The notes beneath the pieces were generated by a model that had not been told where the DNA came from, made no database searches, and saw only the letters and a program-made list of their open reading frames with translations. The translations under genes and the position numbers were made by a program. A stretch of 64,000 nt of DNA from an uncultured Pseudohongiella sp. (GTDB taxonomy: Bacteria; Pseudomonadota; Gammaproteobacteria; Pseudomonadales; Pseudohongiellaceae), in the NCBI GenBank assembly GCA_951812715.1, contig OX638323.1:186001-250000 (forward strand), given 5' to 3'. Of the stretch, positions 24,180 to 32,343 are shown piece after piece; position 1 is the first letter of the stretch, and every line of letters begins with the position of its first letter.

Positions 24180-25148
24180 TTACGGTGGGATGGTTGATTC
24201 GTCGAAGGAAACGAATTCATTGTCTTTGTTCCGATGGATGATTTCGCGGACGTGTCGTCCGCGTCCTTCTGTTTTTGTCATTGACACAACGATATCGATG
24301 TTTCGGTTGATATTTTCTCGTAGTGTTTCGTAGCGGATATTCGGGTTTTGTTCAGCGACCAGGTCATGCAGCCGGGTGAGCGTTTCTCGGCAATTGTTGG
24401 CGTGCATGGTGGTGAGAATGCCGCGTAGGCCCGTATTGAGGACGGTACGAAAGGCATTAGCGGTTGGGGCGTCCCGGAGCTCGCCCAGGATAAGGGCTTG
24501 AGGAGCCATGCGTAGTGAGTTGATTACCAGGCTGTCCATGGTGACTTGGGAGTCTCTATGGGCTGCTTCAAGCGCGATCATGTTTGGATGTTGGGCTACA
24601 GGTAAATTCAGCTCGGCGGTGTCTTCCAGCACAAGCAGGCGGGAAGTGATGGGAATTTGAGCGGACAGCAGTTTGATGAGTGTGGTTTTTCCGGAGTCGG
24701 TGCAACCGGATACTAGGATGTTGCAGCGATTGTGTACGGACCGATACAGGTATTCGCATTGGGTGCGTGTGAATGTTCCTGACTTGATTAGTTCAGCGGC
24801 GGTTAGTGACTTGCGAGGAAATAGCCGTAGCGAGACGCAGGGCACATTGGATATGGGAGGCAGCACGGCATTGACGCGGGATCCGTCGTGAAGGCGAGCA
24901 TCGAGTAACGGCAATTGCTTGGACAGTGGTTGTTCCAGCGAATTGGCAAGCATGTGTATCGCGTCGGTCAGGGAGAGGTTGCTCGACCAGCCGGGACCGC
25001 TCCAAAGTTCGGTGTTGCCCGCGATTTCAAAAAAAATGGTGTCATGCCCGTTTATAAAAATGTTACTGGCACCTTTTTCACGGATTGGGTCGATCGGGCT
25101 GAAGTACGATGTTAAGAGTTGCTCGAGTGCGGACGGTAACGCTGTCAT
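24180..25148 (-). CDS. virB11: VirB11/TrbB-like T4SS ATPase
   Basis: A 322-residue hexameric ATPase. Motifs in order: Walker A GCTDSGKTTL (about 149), Asp box LVLEDTAEL, Walker B LILGELRDAPTANA and His box TTMHANNCRETLTRL. The absence of the four-Cys zinc site separates it from the PilQ-like ATPase. It starts 4 bp inside the end of the small upstream gene. It should act with VirB4 and the coupling protein to drive substrate transfer. Confidence 0.9.
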   Translation of the reverse strand: MTALPSALEQLLTSYFSPIDPIREKGASNIFINGHDTIFFEIAGNTELWSGPGWSSNLSLTDAIHMLANSLEQPLSKQLPLLDARLHDGSRVNAVLPPISNVPCVSLRLFPRKSLTAAELIKSGTFTRTQCEYLYRSVHNRCNILVSGCTDSGKTTLIKLLSAQIPITSRLLVLEDTAELNLPVAQHPNMIALEAAHRDSQVTMDSLVINSLRMAPQALILGELRDAPTANAFRTVLNTGLRGILTTMHANNCRETLTRLHDLVAEQNPNIRYETLRENINRNIDIVVSMTKTEGRGRHVREIIHRNKDNEFVSFDESTIPP

Positions 25149-25435
25149 GGCGCGAGGGACGAAAGATGCGTGGTGAAATTATTATTGGCTTTTTCCGTCA
25201 GAAAAAAAACGTCGTTGTGCACGTCCGGCACGTAACGTTTGTCTAGCAGCCCATCCTCGATGAGTTCCACTAGAAAGGTGTCATCATCCGTGTGGCACAG
25301 TTTGAGCAGAATTGCCTTTGTCGAGCTGTCGAATTGATGGAGCCAAGCAAGCGTCAGGATTTTGGAGGCGATGGCATGCTCAAAGTCGGCGTTTAGTGTT
25401 TCGCACAGAATTTGCTGGTAGGTTTTTTTGTGCAT
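25145..25435 (-). CDS. Small hypothetical protein upstream of virB11
   Basis: A 96-residue soluble, mixed-charge protein (MHKKTYQQILCETLNADFEH and onward) with no recognised motif. Its stop overlaps the virB11 start (4 bp), and it lies 34 bp after the relaxase gene, so the three probably form one transcript. The ribosome site is weak. Possibly an accessory factor of DNA processing or regulation; no family recognised. Confidence 0.5.
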   Translation of the reverse strand: MHKKTYQQILCETLNADFEHAIASKILTLAWLHQFDSSTKAILLKLCHTDDDTFLVELIEDGLLDKRYVPDVHNDVFFLTEKANNNFTTHLSSLAP

Positions 25436-25469
25436 CGATATGGACCACGCTGCAGAGAAGTGAAGACTA

Positions 25470-26177
25470 CTACAGGGAATCCTCCATCACCAAAAACTGA
25501 AAAGAGGGATCGATGCCTTTGGTTCCACGGGGAGGCGTCCAGATCTTGCCCTGCGGCACGTATTTGCGGGTAACGCGATCATATTTGAACATCGGCCAAT
25601 CGGGCGTGTTGAACAGGGCCAGGTAACGGGCGGCGAGGGCATCGTTAGGGAAAACGTACCGGACCCCGCCATAGTGACAGTGGTTAAATATGGCGCGGCA
25701 ATGTTGCATGAAAATTCGAAACACCCTGTCTTTTGATTTGTGTGACCGCTCCAATTCTATGGCAACGATGCTGTCATCTAGTTTAATTAGTGCATCTGGA
25801 ATGTGTTCGAAGTGGTTCGGAATGCATCGCTCAGAAACGATCCGGTCTAAAGGGACTTGTGTTGTAAGCAGGTAGGCTTGTAACGAAAGGTCATGTCTAA
25901 GGGTCTGAAACGAGAACCGGCCATGGGAAAAAGCGCGTCCGAGAGCCGCCGGTTCCCATTCGGCGGCCAGCTTGCGTCCTTCGTTCGTGAGATGCCAGAT
26001 TTTCTGCTGCAATACATCCGTTCGGAAACAGTCGATCAGACCTGAATTCTTCAAGCTATACATCGTTTTTGTGTTCTTCACCCCGGACAGACCGATCAGG
26101 AGATCGGATGTCGAGCAGCCGAATTTTGCCATCCAACGTAGCTGCATTTCTCTTTTCTGGCTATATCGACGGTACAT
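25470..26177 (-). CDS. mobC: MOBC-type relaxase candidate (replication-relaxation family)
   Basis: A 235-residue protein. Residues about 10-75 look like a winged helix-turn-helix (CSTSDLLIGLSGVKNTKTMY). The C-terminal domain has RHDLSLQAYLL (about 94) and a PD-(D/E)xK-like core IPDALIKLDDSIVAIELERS (PD at 127-128, ELE at 141-143). This matches the replication-relaxation fold to which MOBC relaxases such as CloDF13 MobC and pAD1 TraX belong, and the size is close to CloDF13 MobC. No other relaxase is seen in the window, and the coupling protein is encoded divergently next door, which supports the role: nicking at oriT. GGAG lies 8 nt before ATG. Confidence 0.65.
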   Translation of the reverse strand: MYRRYSQKREMQLRWMAKFGCSTSDLLIGLSGVKNTKTMYSLKNSGLIDCFRTDVLQQKIWHLTNEGRKLAAEWEPAALGRAFSHGRFSFQTLRHDLSLQAYLLTTQVPLDRIVSERCIPNHFEHIPDALIKLDDSIVAIELERSHKSKDRVFRIFMQHCRAIFNHCHYGGVRYVFPNDALAARYLALFNTPDWPMFKYDRVTRKYVPQGKIWTPPRGTKGIDPSFQFLVMEDSL

Positions 26178-26430
26178 GGAAATCTCTCCATTGCATGAAA
26201 CGGATTAATGAATGTGTATTGAAAACGGGAGGGGTCCCGATAAGTGCGGCGGGCGTGCAGGCCGCCGTATGAGCGAAAAATCGGCGCGTTCAGCGGCGGG
26301 GTTTCGCGGTGGCAATGCGGATGAAGCCATGTGTGCGGCATCGTCCGCGCAACATAGTATTTATTAAATGCGTATCCGGTGTCAACAGATAAAAATCATG
26401 GTTTTTTGCCGTACGTGTTAACCAACAGGT

Positions 26431-26544
26431 GAGCGCGGACCAAATCTGGGCGCCGGCACCGCCAGGTGCGGCGTTCAGCCGCAAGCGTGCAGGGTGCGTA
26501 GCACACTGCGCGCGCAGTCGAGCGGCCAGATTTGGTCCGCGCTC
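26431..26544. repeat. 18-bp perfect inverted repeat flanking a GC-rich centre
   Basis: Left arm gagcgcggaccaaatctg (26431-26448), right arm cagatttggtccgcgctc (26527-26544). The 78-bp centre holds further self-complementary pieces, including the palindrome ctgcgcgcgcag. Could be an oriT core, a structured RNA or the remnant of a small mobile repeat. Confidence 0.75.
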
Positions 26545-26575
26545 GCAGAGCGAGTGCGGACGATGCCGCGCACTG

Positions 26576-26621
26576 ATTTTTAAATGCCGCTGCCCCGCCC
26601 ACGGGGCACAAGTTTAAAAAT
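26576..26621. other. Composite stem-loop
   Basis: Outer arms atttttaaa (26576-26584) and tttaaaaat (26613-26621) enclose an inner hairpin tgccccg/cggggca (26591-26608). It is not followed by a U-tract that would make it a plain terminator. Confidence 0.55.
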
Positions 26622-26698
26622 CCTTGCAATTCAATGCTTGATAGAGGTCTTGATAGCGATTCAGGGGTAGATGGAATTGGTAATATACCGGGCAAGAC

Positions 26699-26792
26699 AC
26701 CGGTACGAATACCGGTACGAATACCGGTACGCGTACCGGTACACGGCTTTCCCGGTAGTTGTACCGGTGCGCGTACCGGTGCGCGTACCGCT
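26699..26792. repeat. 12-bp-period ACCGGTAC iteron-like array
   Basis: ACCGGT cores begin at 26699, 26711, 26723, 26735, 26763 and 26775, with a half copy at 26787. The spacing is exactly 12 bp within each of two blocks that are 28 bp apart. Each core is itself a palindrome (TACCGGTA). It ends about 100 bp before the coupling-protein start. Possible operator array or relaxosome-protein binding sites. Confidence 0.8.
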
Positions 26793-26890
26793 AATTGAAC
26801 CAGGTTGGAGGAAGGAAGAAATGGCAATATGCGCGAGGTCAATGATATGGTAAGAAGTGCAGTTGAGACGATCAGGTGGAGAATTATTTG

Positions 26891-29044
26891 ATGCTTAGGT
26901 TCATCGTGGAGGGATTGATCTCCTACGCGGATAGCGGTTTTTGGTTGGTGGCTGGCGTGCTATCTGTAATGTTGCTGTCGGGGTTTGGGCTCATGCCGCT
27001 GGATGCGGAAAAAATCCGTGATGCGGGAACGATCGATGTGGTATTGACACGAGTCAGGAGAATCAGTCTGTTATGGCTCTTCGTTTTTTTTCTGCCGGCG
27101 CCGTGGATGGCCGCATACCTGATGTGTGGATTGTACGGGGAGAGTTTTCCGGAGAGTTGCGTTTCTGCTCGCGTCTGGCGTGATGCCATGTATTGGTCGT
27201 TGGCGTTTCCTCTGGTGACTGCCGTGGCGTTTGCTTTGCTGTTGTCGTTCGCCATCCGGCGATATGTCATCACCACTTGGTCGAGCTGGTTGCGGAAGTG
27301 GCGATACAGAGTTTCTGACGACAAATTGTCAGATATTCGCAGTTTGGCGGGGAAGATCAAGGTCAAGGCTTATGACCCGACGAAATACTACCAGACCAAG
27401 GGCTGGGACCAAATATTTGTTGGCTTAGGTTCTGATGGGGCGCCGAAGTACATCGATACAAAAACTCTGAGAGGCACGCACATGGAAGTTATTGGGCCGA
27501 GTGGGTGCGGGAAAGGGGTCGTGATCGGAGCGATTCTGGACCAGATTATCCGCATGAAAGATGCGAAGGACCGCGGTAGCGTGGTGATCGCAATCATGCC
27601 AAAGCAAGATCTATGGTTGCCCCATGTAATGCAGCAAAGCGCCAAGGCGGCGGGCTGTAAATTCAGATTCTTTGATATGGGGAATCGGGCGAAGGGGGGG
27701 GGATGGGCGCCATTAGCGGCGGGCGACGCTCGGGAGAAGCGCACGAGGTTGATGGCGATGCTCGGCATGGCCGAGTCCGGGTCCGACGCAGATTTCTACA
27801 AATTGGGTGAAAAACGGATATTGGACAATATTCTGGATAAAAAGGATTTCGGTTTAGTCGATTTGAATATGGCGCTGGAGAAGGCTGCGAAAGCAAACAA
27901 GGGGGCCGCCGCGATAAGAGCGATGGACACACTGGCGGAGTATTCGATGATCGATACGTTTTCGGTAAGCGCGGAAGATGCCGGGCTGCGAATAATGGAT
28001 GTACTAGAAGGTGACCGACCGGAGGTCATCTATGTGAATTCGAGCCTGACGGACGAAACGGTGCTGAAAATGACAAGAGCGTTGATATTGGAATTGACCC
28101 AACAAGCTATGAGTCTCAAGGTGAAAGGTCGCCGCAAGACGCATGTCACACTGTTTATTGATGAGCTGCGTTATCTGGTGAGCGAGGCGTTCGATAAAGC
28201 ACTGGCTACGGTCGCCATGTATGACATGCATGTGATCATGGCATATCAAAGCGCAACAGATGTCGAAAAAGTTGGCGATCGAAATCTGAATGGCCGAGCG
28301 ATAGCGCATTCGATCCACACTAATGCGCAGATAAAGTTGTTGTACCGTGTTGGAGATGAAGATCAGGCTCGTTGGGCTGCCTCACAGACCGGTACGCAGT
28401 ACAAGACGGTAACCGGCAGGGAGGAGGTTCAGGTGGATCCGTTAGGGTCGGAAAAATGGGGGGGGAAATTGATGGTAGAGCGGAAAGAGGAATATTTTTA
28501 TCCGGAGAATCTGTTCAAAGCGCTGCCCGAGCGAGCCGGGGTTTTGATTGTGCCAGCCAAGCGGGCCGAGTTGCTGTTTACGGCGCATGTACCGGTGCAA
28601 CAGACCACCAGGTTCTATGATGATGTCATGAACGATGAGACAAGAACGGGAGAGGATGGTGGAGATGACATTTCAGTCGAGCGAGCGCATGGCGATGATG
28701 AAGGTTTTGAGCAAGATGACAAGGATGGCTCGGACATGATCGATCAAGAAGCGAGGCGCGTGCGGGGAAAAGATCGTGAGGATGAGGGTAGTGGAAGTGA
28801 ACGAAGGTTCAACAGGATCGAGGGGATATCCATGGAGCGTAAGGTCACGTCCTTGAAAAAGTCGAATGAAGTCGCGAATCGGATCGAAGTGCCAGTGATG
28901 AGGCCAGAATTGGGTGTGGAAGAAGCAGCGGAGGAGGGTAAAAGGCCCAAATCGGGAGGGGACGATGACAAGGGAGCAGCGAAGGATGACCGCGGCCGCA
29001 AGGGAGGGCGACCGCGCAGTGGTGTCCAACGAGGCGTTCATTAG
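26891..29044 (+). CDS. Type IV coupling protein (VirD4/TraD-like)
   Basis: About 717 residues from ATG 26891, which has AGGTGGA 10 nt upstream; a GTG at 26876 is the other option. Two N-terminal membrane helices (about 15-37 and 62-85, with a third hydrophobic stretch near 105-125), then the ATPase domain with Walker A GPSGCGKGVV (about 200) and Walker B HVTLFIDELRYLVSE. The last 150 residues are a highly charged, probably disordered tail. It would bring the relaxase-DNA complex to the mating channel. The stop overlaps the convergent ssb stop. Confidence 0.85.
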   Translation: MLRFIVEGLISYADSGFWLVAGVLSVMLLSGFGLMPLDAEKIRDAGTIDVVLTRVRRISLLWLFVFFLPAPWMAAYLMCGLYGESFPESCVSARVWRDAMYWSLAFPLVTAVAFALLLSFAIRRYVITTWSSWLRKWRYRVSDDKLSDIRSLAGKIKVKAYDPTKYYQTKGWDQIFVGLGSDGAPKYIDTKTLRGTHMEVIGPSGCGKGVVIGAILDQIIRMKDAKDRGSVVIAIMPKQDLWLPHVMQQSAKAAGCKFRFFDMGNRAKGGGWAPLAAGDAREKRTRLMAMLGMAESGSDADFYKLGEKRILDNILDKKDFGLVDLNMALEKAAKANKGAAAIRAMDTLAEYSMIDTFSVSAEDAGLRIMDVLEGDRPEVIYVNSSLTDETVLKMTRALILELTQQAMSLKVKGRRKTHVTLFIDELRYLVSEAFDKALATVAMYDMHVIMAYQSATDVEKVGDRNLNGRAIAHSIHTNAQIKLLYRVGDEDQARWAASQTGTQYKTVTGREEVQVDPLGSEKWGGKLMVERKEEYFYPENLFKALPERAGVLIVPAKRAELLFTAHVPVQQTTRFYDDVMNDETRTGEDGGDDISVERAHGDDEGFEQDDKDGSDMIDQEARRVRGKDREDEGSGSERRFNRIEGISMERKVTSLKKSNEVANRIEVPVMRPELGVEEAAEEGKRPKSGGDDDKGAAKDDRGRKGGRPRSGVQRGVH

Positions 29045-29421
29045 AGGGGGACGCGAACGGACGATTCGTCAGTGCTGGATTTGGAGTTGCCGAGGAGTTG
29101 CAGGTTGTTAACGATGATCTCTGTAGAATATTGCTTCTTGCCGGTCTCCCTGTCTTCCCAAGAGCGGGTCTTGAGCTTTCCTTCGACGAAGATCTGGTCG
29201 CCTTTTTTACAGTATTGGCAAGCAATGTCGGCCAGCTTGCGGAAGAATACCAGGCGATGCCATTCGGTTTCCTCCTGATCTTTATCGTTTTTGTCTTTCC
29301 AGGTTTCCGAGGTGGCGACGGAAAGATTGCAAACGGATACATCATTGTTGGTTTTGCGCAGCTCCGGATCATCTCCGAGCCGTCCGAGAATGGTTACGTG
29401 GTTTACGCCTCTGGTTGCCAT
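29041..29421 (-). CDS. ssb: Single-stranded DNA-binding protein
   Basis: A 126-residue SSB. OB-fold core from MATRGVNHVTILGRLGDDPE to about residue 108, including NLSVATSETWKDK, TEWHRLVFFRKLA and the GDQIFVEGKLKTRSW strand. The C-terminus is short and ends SVRVPL, lacking the usual acidic DDDIPF tip that recruits repair proteins, so it may work apart from host partners. It would coat transferred single strands. GGAG is 8 nt before ATG. Convergent with the coupling-protein gene. Confidence 0.9.
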   Translation of the reverse strand: MATRGVNHVTILGRLGDDPELRKTNNDVSVCNLSVATSETWKDKNDKDQEETEWHRLVFFRKLADIACQYCKKGDQIFVEGKLKTRSWEDRETGKKQYSTEIIVNNLQLLGNSKSSTDESSVRVPL

Positions 29422-29452
29422 GGTTCGCTCCGGTGATAGCTAAATGGTGCGG

Positions 29453-30367
29453 CTAGTGTAGCGGTATGCCATCGTCTTTGGCAACACTATTTTGCTCATG
29501 CTCGTCGAGCATCTGTTGAAGAATTTTTTTAAAAATGATCAGAAATTCGCCGTTGCTCAGTTCATGTAGCCGGCTGTGGCCATGCCGCTCTCTGATGTGT
29601 TGCTTGAACAGCCGGCGCATGTTGGGCGATTCGGCCACGACCAGGCGCAATGCTGACGAGTTCATGGAAAGCTTCGTGGAAAGGCGCCTCGAGGGACCTC
29701 GTGAATCGCTGACAGCGTCGTTTTCAGGATGAAGTAGCTCAGCCTCTTGCAGGTCGGCAACATCGAAATCACCGCTGCGAATCTTATCGACAAGATGAGA
29801 AAGGGTGGGTTCTGGGATTTTGGACAAACGGATGAGGAATTTGGAGTCTTTGCGCAGGTTATCGCGTGCGAGGGCTTGTACAGGAGGCGGAAGGTCACGT
29901 ACTGCCAGAAGTCTACTCAGTGCAGTTTTGTCTAAACCAAGCAGTTCCATGGCCTTTTTCCTGTCCCAGAGGCCTGCATCGATGCGGGTGCCGATAGCGT
30001 TCGACAAGTCAATGAGATTGAGCTCTTCCCGGGAGAAGTTGCTGAGCAGCATAACGTCAGACTTTTGATCGGGGTCGAGGGAATGAACCAGGCACAGCAA
30101 AGGGCCGTCGTAGCCGATTTCAACCGCGGCAAGCCAACGCCGTTCGCCGGCATGAATCACGTATCGGTCGTCACTGGTTGGCGTCACGTGAAGTGGCTCG
30201 ATATTTGGCGCAAGACCTTGCGAAATACGATGTCTGAAGGAAGGTTTGAGCTGATCGAGAGATTCGGCGGTGATGACGCTTCGATCTTGCCCGTCGAAAG
30301 CGATGAGCTTGCTTACGGGGATAAGACCAGTGGTGGCGTGGGATTGTTCGATAGTTTGGTGAGGCAT
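29453..30367 (-). CDS. ParB-like partition/regulatory protein, copy A
   Basis: About 304 residues from ATG 30367 (CAGGAG 7 nt upstream). The ParB N-terminal domain contains the CTP-binding GERR motif (VIHAGERRWLAA) and DVMLLSNFSREELN; a helix-turn-helix follows (KKAMELLGLDKTALSRLLAV, about 150). About half the positions match the neighbouring paralogue (30423-31349), including LIRLSKIPEPTLSHLVDKIR. A near-perfect 22-bp palindrome overlaps its ribosome site. Likely role: partition or gene regulation of the element. Confidence 0.8.
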   Translation of the reverse strand: MPHQTIEQSHATTGLIPVSKLIAFDGQDRSVITAESLDQLKPSFRHRISQGLAPNIEPLHVTPTSDDRYVIHAGERRWLAAVEIGYDGPLLCLVHSLDPDQKSDVMLLSNFSREELNLIDLSNAIGTRIDAGLWDRKKAMELLGLDKTALSRLLAVRDLPPPVQALARDNLRKDSKFLIRLSKIPEPTLSHLVDKIRSGDFDVADLQEAELLHPENDAVSDSRGPSRRLSTKLSMNSSALRLVVAESPNMRRLFKQHIRERHGHSRLHELSNGEFLIIFKKILQQMLDEHEQNSVAKDDGIPLH

Positions 30368-30376
30368 GGCGCGCTC

Positions 30377-30398
30377 CTGTGTAATATATATTGCACAG
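30377..30398. promoter_or_regulatory. 22-bp near-perfect palindrome before the first ParB gene
   Basis: Arms ctgtg-aatat / atatt-cacag with one mismatched pair and an AT-rich centre, overlapping the Shine-Dalgarno of the downstream gene. Candidate operator (self-regulation by ParB or another element regulator) or a partition site. Confidence 0.5.
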
Positions 30399-30422
30399 TT
30401 TAACGAACGCGCCATGGGATTG

Positions 30423-31349
30423 CTAACTGTCGTCGGAAGATTCCTGCAAGAAGCGATCGAGCGCGACCTTGAACACGTCGACGAACTGTCCCGCGGATAG
30501 TTCCTCCAGACGAGAATGGCCGCGAGTATCTCTGCACACCTCCTTGAATATTCGCCTAAGCGAAGGTGCGTCTTCGATAATTCGGCGGAGGCCTGGAGCC
30601 GGTATGGAGTACTTGGTGGCTTTTCTGTTCGCAGCCTTCCCGGATTGACTTTCAGGTTGGCCGGTAGAGAGCTGCGCTTCGGCTTGTTCGAGGTCAGTCA
30701 ATCGAAAGGAACCCTTACGTATCTGGTTAATTAGGTTTGACAGGGTTGGTTCAGGGATCTGGCTTAGTCGAATAAGGAACTTCGCTTCCTTACGAACTCC
30801 GTCTTTGGCGAGTGATTGCACTGAGTCTGGAAGAGTTCTTAATGCAAGCAACCTTCCTAAAGAAGTTCTTTCTAGTCCAGTTAGTTCAATTGCTCGTTTT
30901 TTGTCCCAAAGGCCTGAATCAATACGTGTGCCAATCGCATTGGAAAGATCGATGGGATTTAAGTCTTCTCGCGCGAAATTGGACAGAAGCATGACATCGG
31001 ATTTTTGCTCGGTAGTCAGGGGATGTGTAAGGCAAAGCAAGGGGCCTTTGTATTCGAGTTCGATTGCAGCGCGGTATCGGCGCTCTCCAGCGTGTATGAC
31101 GAAGGTGTCGTCGTCGTTGGGCGCTACATGCAAAGGTTCGATATTGGGATGCAGGCTTTCCGATATTCGTTGGCGGAAGGAAGCCTTGAGCGAAGAAAGA
31201 GATTCGGATGTGATCTCTGCTCTGTCTTGGTCTTCGAAGGGTCGCAGTTTAGCGATTGGAATGAGGGTTGGGTGAGTGCCGGCGTTGCGTCGTGCCTTTT
31301 CGGCTTCGAGCATGGCCGTCACGGAAGACGACGTGTCGGTGTCGGTCAT
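30423..31349 (-). CDS. parB: ParB-like partition/regulatory protein, copy B
   Basis: A 308-residue ParB paralogue: N-terminal domain with VIHAGERRYRAAIE (GERR), DVMLLSNFAREDLN, helix-turn-helix around KRAIELTGLERTSLGRLLAL, and a C-terminal domain ending ELSAGQFVDVFKVALDRFLQ. It overlaps parA by 4 bp (ATGA), so this copy is probably the true partner of ParA. The second copy begins 55 bp downstream and may have a separate, regulatory role. Confidence 0.85.
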   Translation of the reverse strand: MTDTDTSSSVTAMLEAEKARRNAGTHPTLIPIAKLRPFEDQDRAEITSESLSSLKASFRQRISESLHPNIEPLHVAPNDDDTFVIHAGERRYRAAIELEYKGPLLCLTHPLTTEQKSDVMLLSNFAREDLNPIDLSNAIGTRIDSGLWDKKRAIELTGLERTSLGRLLALRTLPDSVQSLAKDGVRKEAKFLIRLSQIPEPTLSNLINQIRKGSFRLTDLEQAEAQLSTGQPESQSGKAANRKATKYSIPAPGLRRIIEDAPSLRRIFKEVCRDTRGHSRLEELSAGQFVDVFKVALDRFLQESSDDS

Positions 31350-32188
31350 TTTGAGTTCTCCTGTGTATTTTCGAATTTTTGAAACAGGGCCGAAAATACC
31401 CTGTCGCAGTTGTCCGCGGCGGCCTGCGAGCTTTCAGTTGCAGGGGTCAAGCGCCAAGGAGGCAGATTGCGATTGAGAGATTCTAACATGCCGACACGGT
31501 GTTCGACATAGAGTTCAGGGTGAAACAAAAGCTTGTCAGCTCCAATATAGGACAGCTTTCGCAAGAGGCGACGGAATTCGCGCGAGCGGGGATATACAGA
31601 CCAGGGAATGTAGCCAAGCGATTGCACTGGATTGGTGACGCGCATGGAGTCGTTTAGCTGTTTGAGAAGTTGTTCCAGGGCAGTGATCCCGGAGATGGAG
31701 AATTCGCCCATTTCCAAAGGCGATACTACGTGAGTCGCCGCGAATGCAGCGGAAAGTGGAAGCTTACCCATAGAGCCTGGCGTATCGATGATAATCAGAT
31801 CGAAAGACTGTGTGATGAGCCATTGGGAAATGCGGTGTATCAGGAAGATGTCGGAACTGCCTTCGATCCATGTCAAATCGGCACATGCGGGCATAAGGGA
31901 CAGGCTGCCCGTGGACCTGACATCGAATCTGAACTTGACGTCGAGAGTTGAAGGTTGAACGTCAGACAGGGAATCGGCTGGTCGGGAAAAAACATCGTGA
32001 ACGGTGAAGCGTGAGTCTCGGCAAAATCCGCCAGTACAGAGGTCGGTAAGATTCCGTGACTGGTCCGTGTCCACCAGGAGAACGTCGAGATTCAGCCGAT
32101 CCACGGCGTGAAGGGCCATAAGAAAAGACAGTGTGGTCTTGCCGACACCGCCCTTGGTCTGCATGACGGAAATAACTTTAGGTGGCAT
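31346..32188 (-). CDS. parA: ParA-type partition ATPase
   Basis: A 280-residue ParA/Soj ATPase without an N-terminal helix-turn-helix. Deviant Walker A KGGVGKTTLSF (about 12), Walker A' LLVDTDQSRN, Walker B LIIIDTPGSMGKL. It forms an operon with two ParB genes. It should segregate the element or its excised circular form. GGGAG precedes ATG 32188. It is divergent from the virB5-like gene; the 155-bp gap must hold both promoters. Confidence 0.9.
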   Translation of the reverse strand: MPPKVISVMQTKGGVGKTTLSFLMALHAVDRLNLDVLLVDTDQSRNLTDLCTGGFCRDSRFTVHDVFSRPADSLSDVQPSTLDVKFRFDVRSTGSLSLMPACADLTWIEGSSDIFLIHRISQWLITQSFDLIIIDTPGSMGKLPLSAAFAATHVVSPLEMGEFSISGITALEQLLKQLNDSMRVTNPVQSLGYIPWSVYPRSREFRRLLRKLSYIGADKLLFHPELYVEHRVGMLESLNRNLPPWRLTPATESSQAAADNCDRVFSALFQKFENTQENSK

Positions 32189-32343
32189 CAGTGGCTCCCG
32201 ATTAAGTTTTATATATATACTTGGTGTGGGCGTAATCTATTCGAGGTGTGTGGTGATCGCCACATCCTTCGTAAGAATCGTCAGAAGTACAAAGGTAAAA
32301 CTTGAAAAAAACATGATAATTCAGCAACTTGGAGTAATAGTAA

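Larger units (their letters stand above)
26178..26890. promoter_or_regulatory. Divergent relaxase/coupling-protein control region, probable oriT
   Basis: About 710 bp without a gene, between the relaxase (minus) and coupling-protein (plus) genes. It contains an 18-bp perfect inverted repeat with a 78-bp centre, a composite stem-loop and a 12-bp-period tandem array, each listed separately. MOBC-type oriTs usually lie beside the relaxase gene, so an oriT here is a reasonable inference; no nic site can be assigned. Confidence 0.45.

Noticed and set aside
26396..26842. 148-codon minus frame across the 12-bp array
   Set aside because: Repeats create an RTGIRTG-type artefact; no start signal and it crosses all the structured elements.
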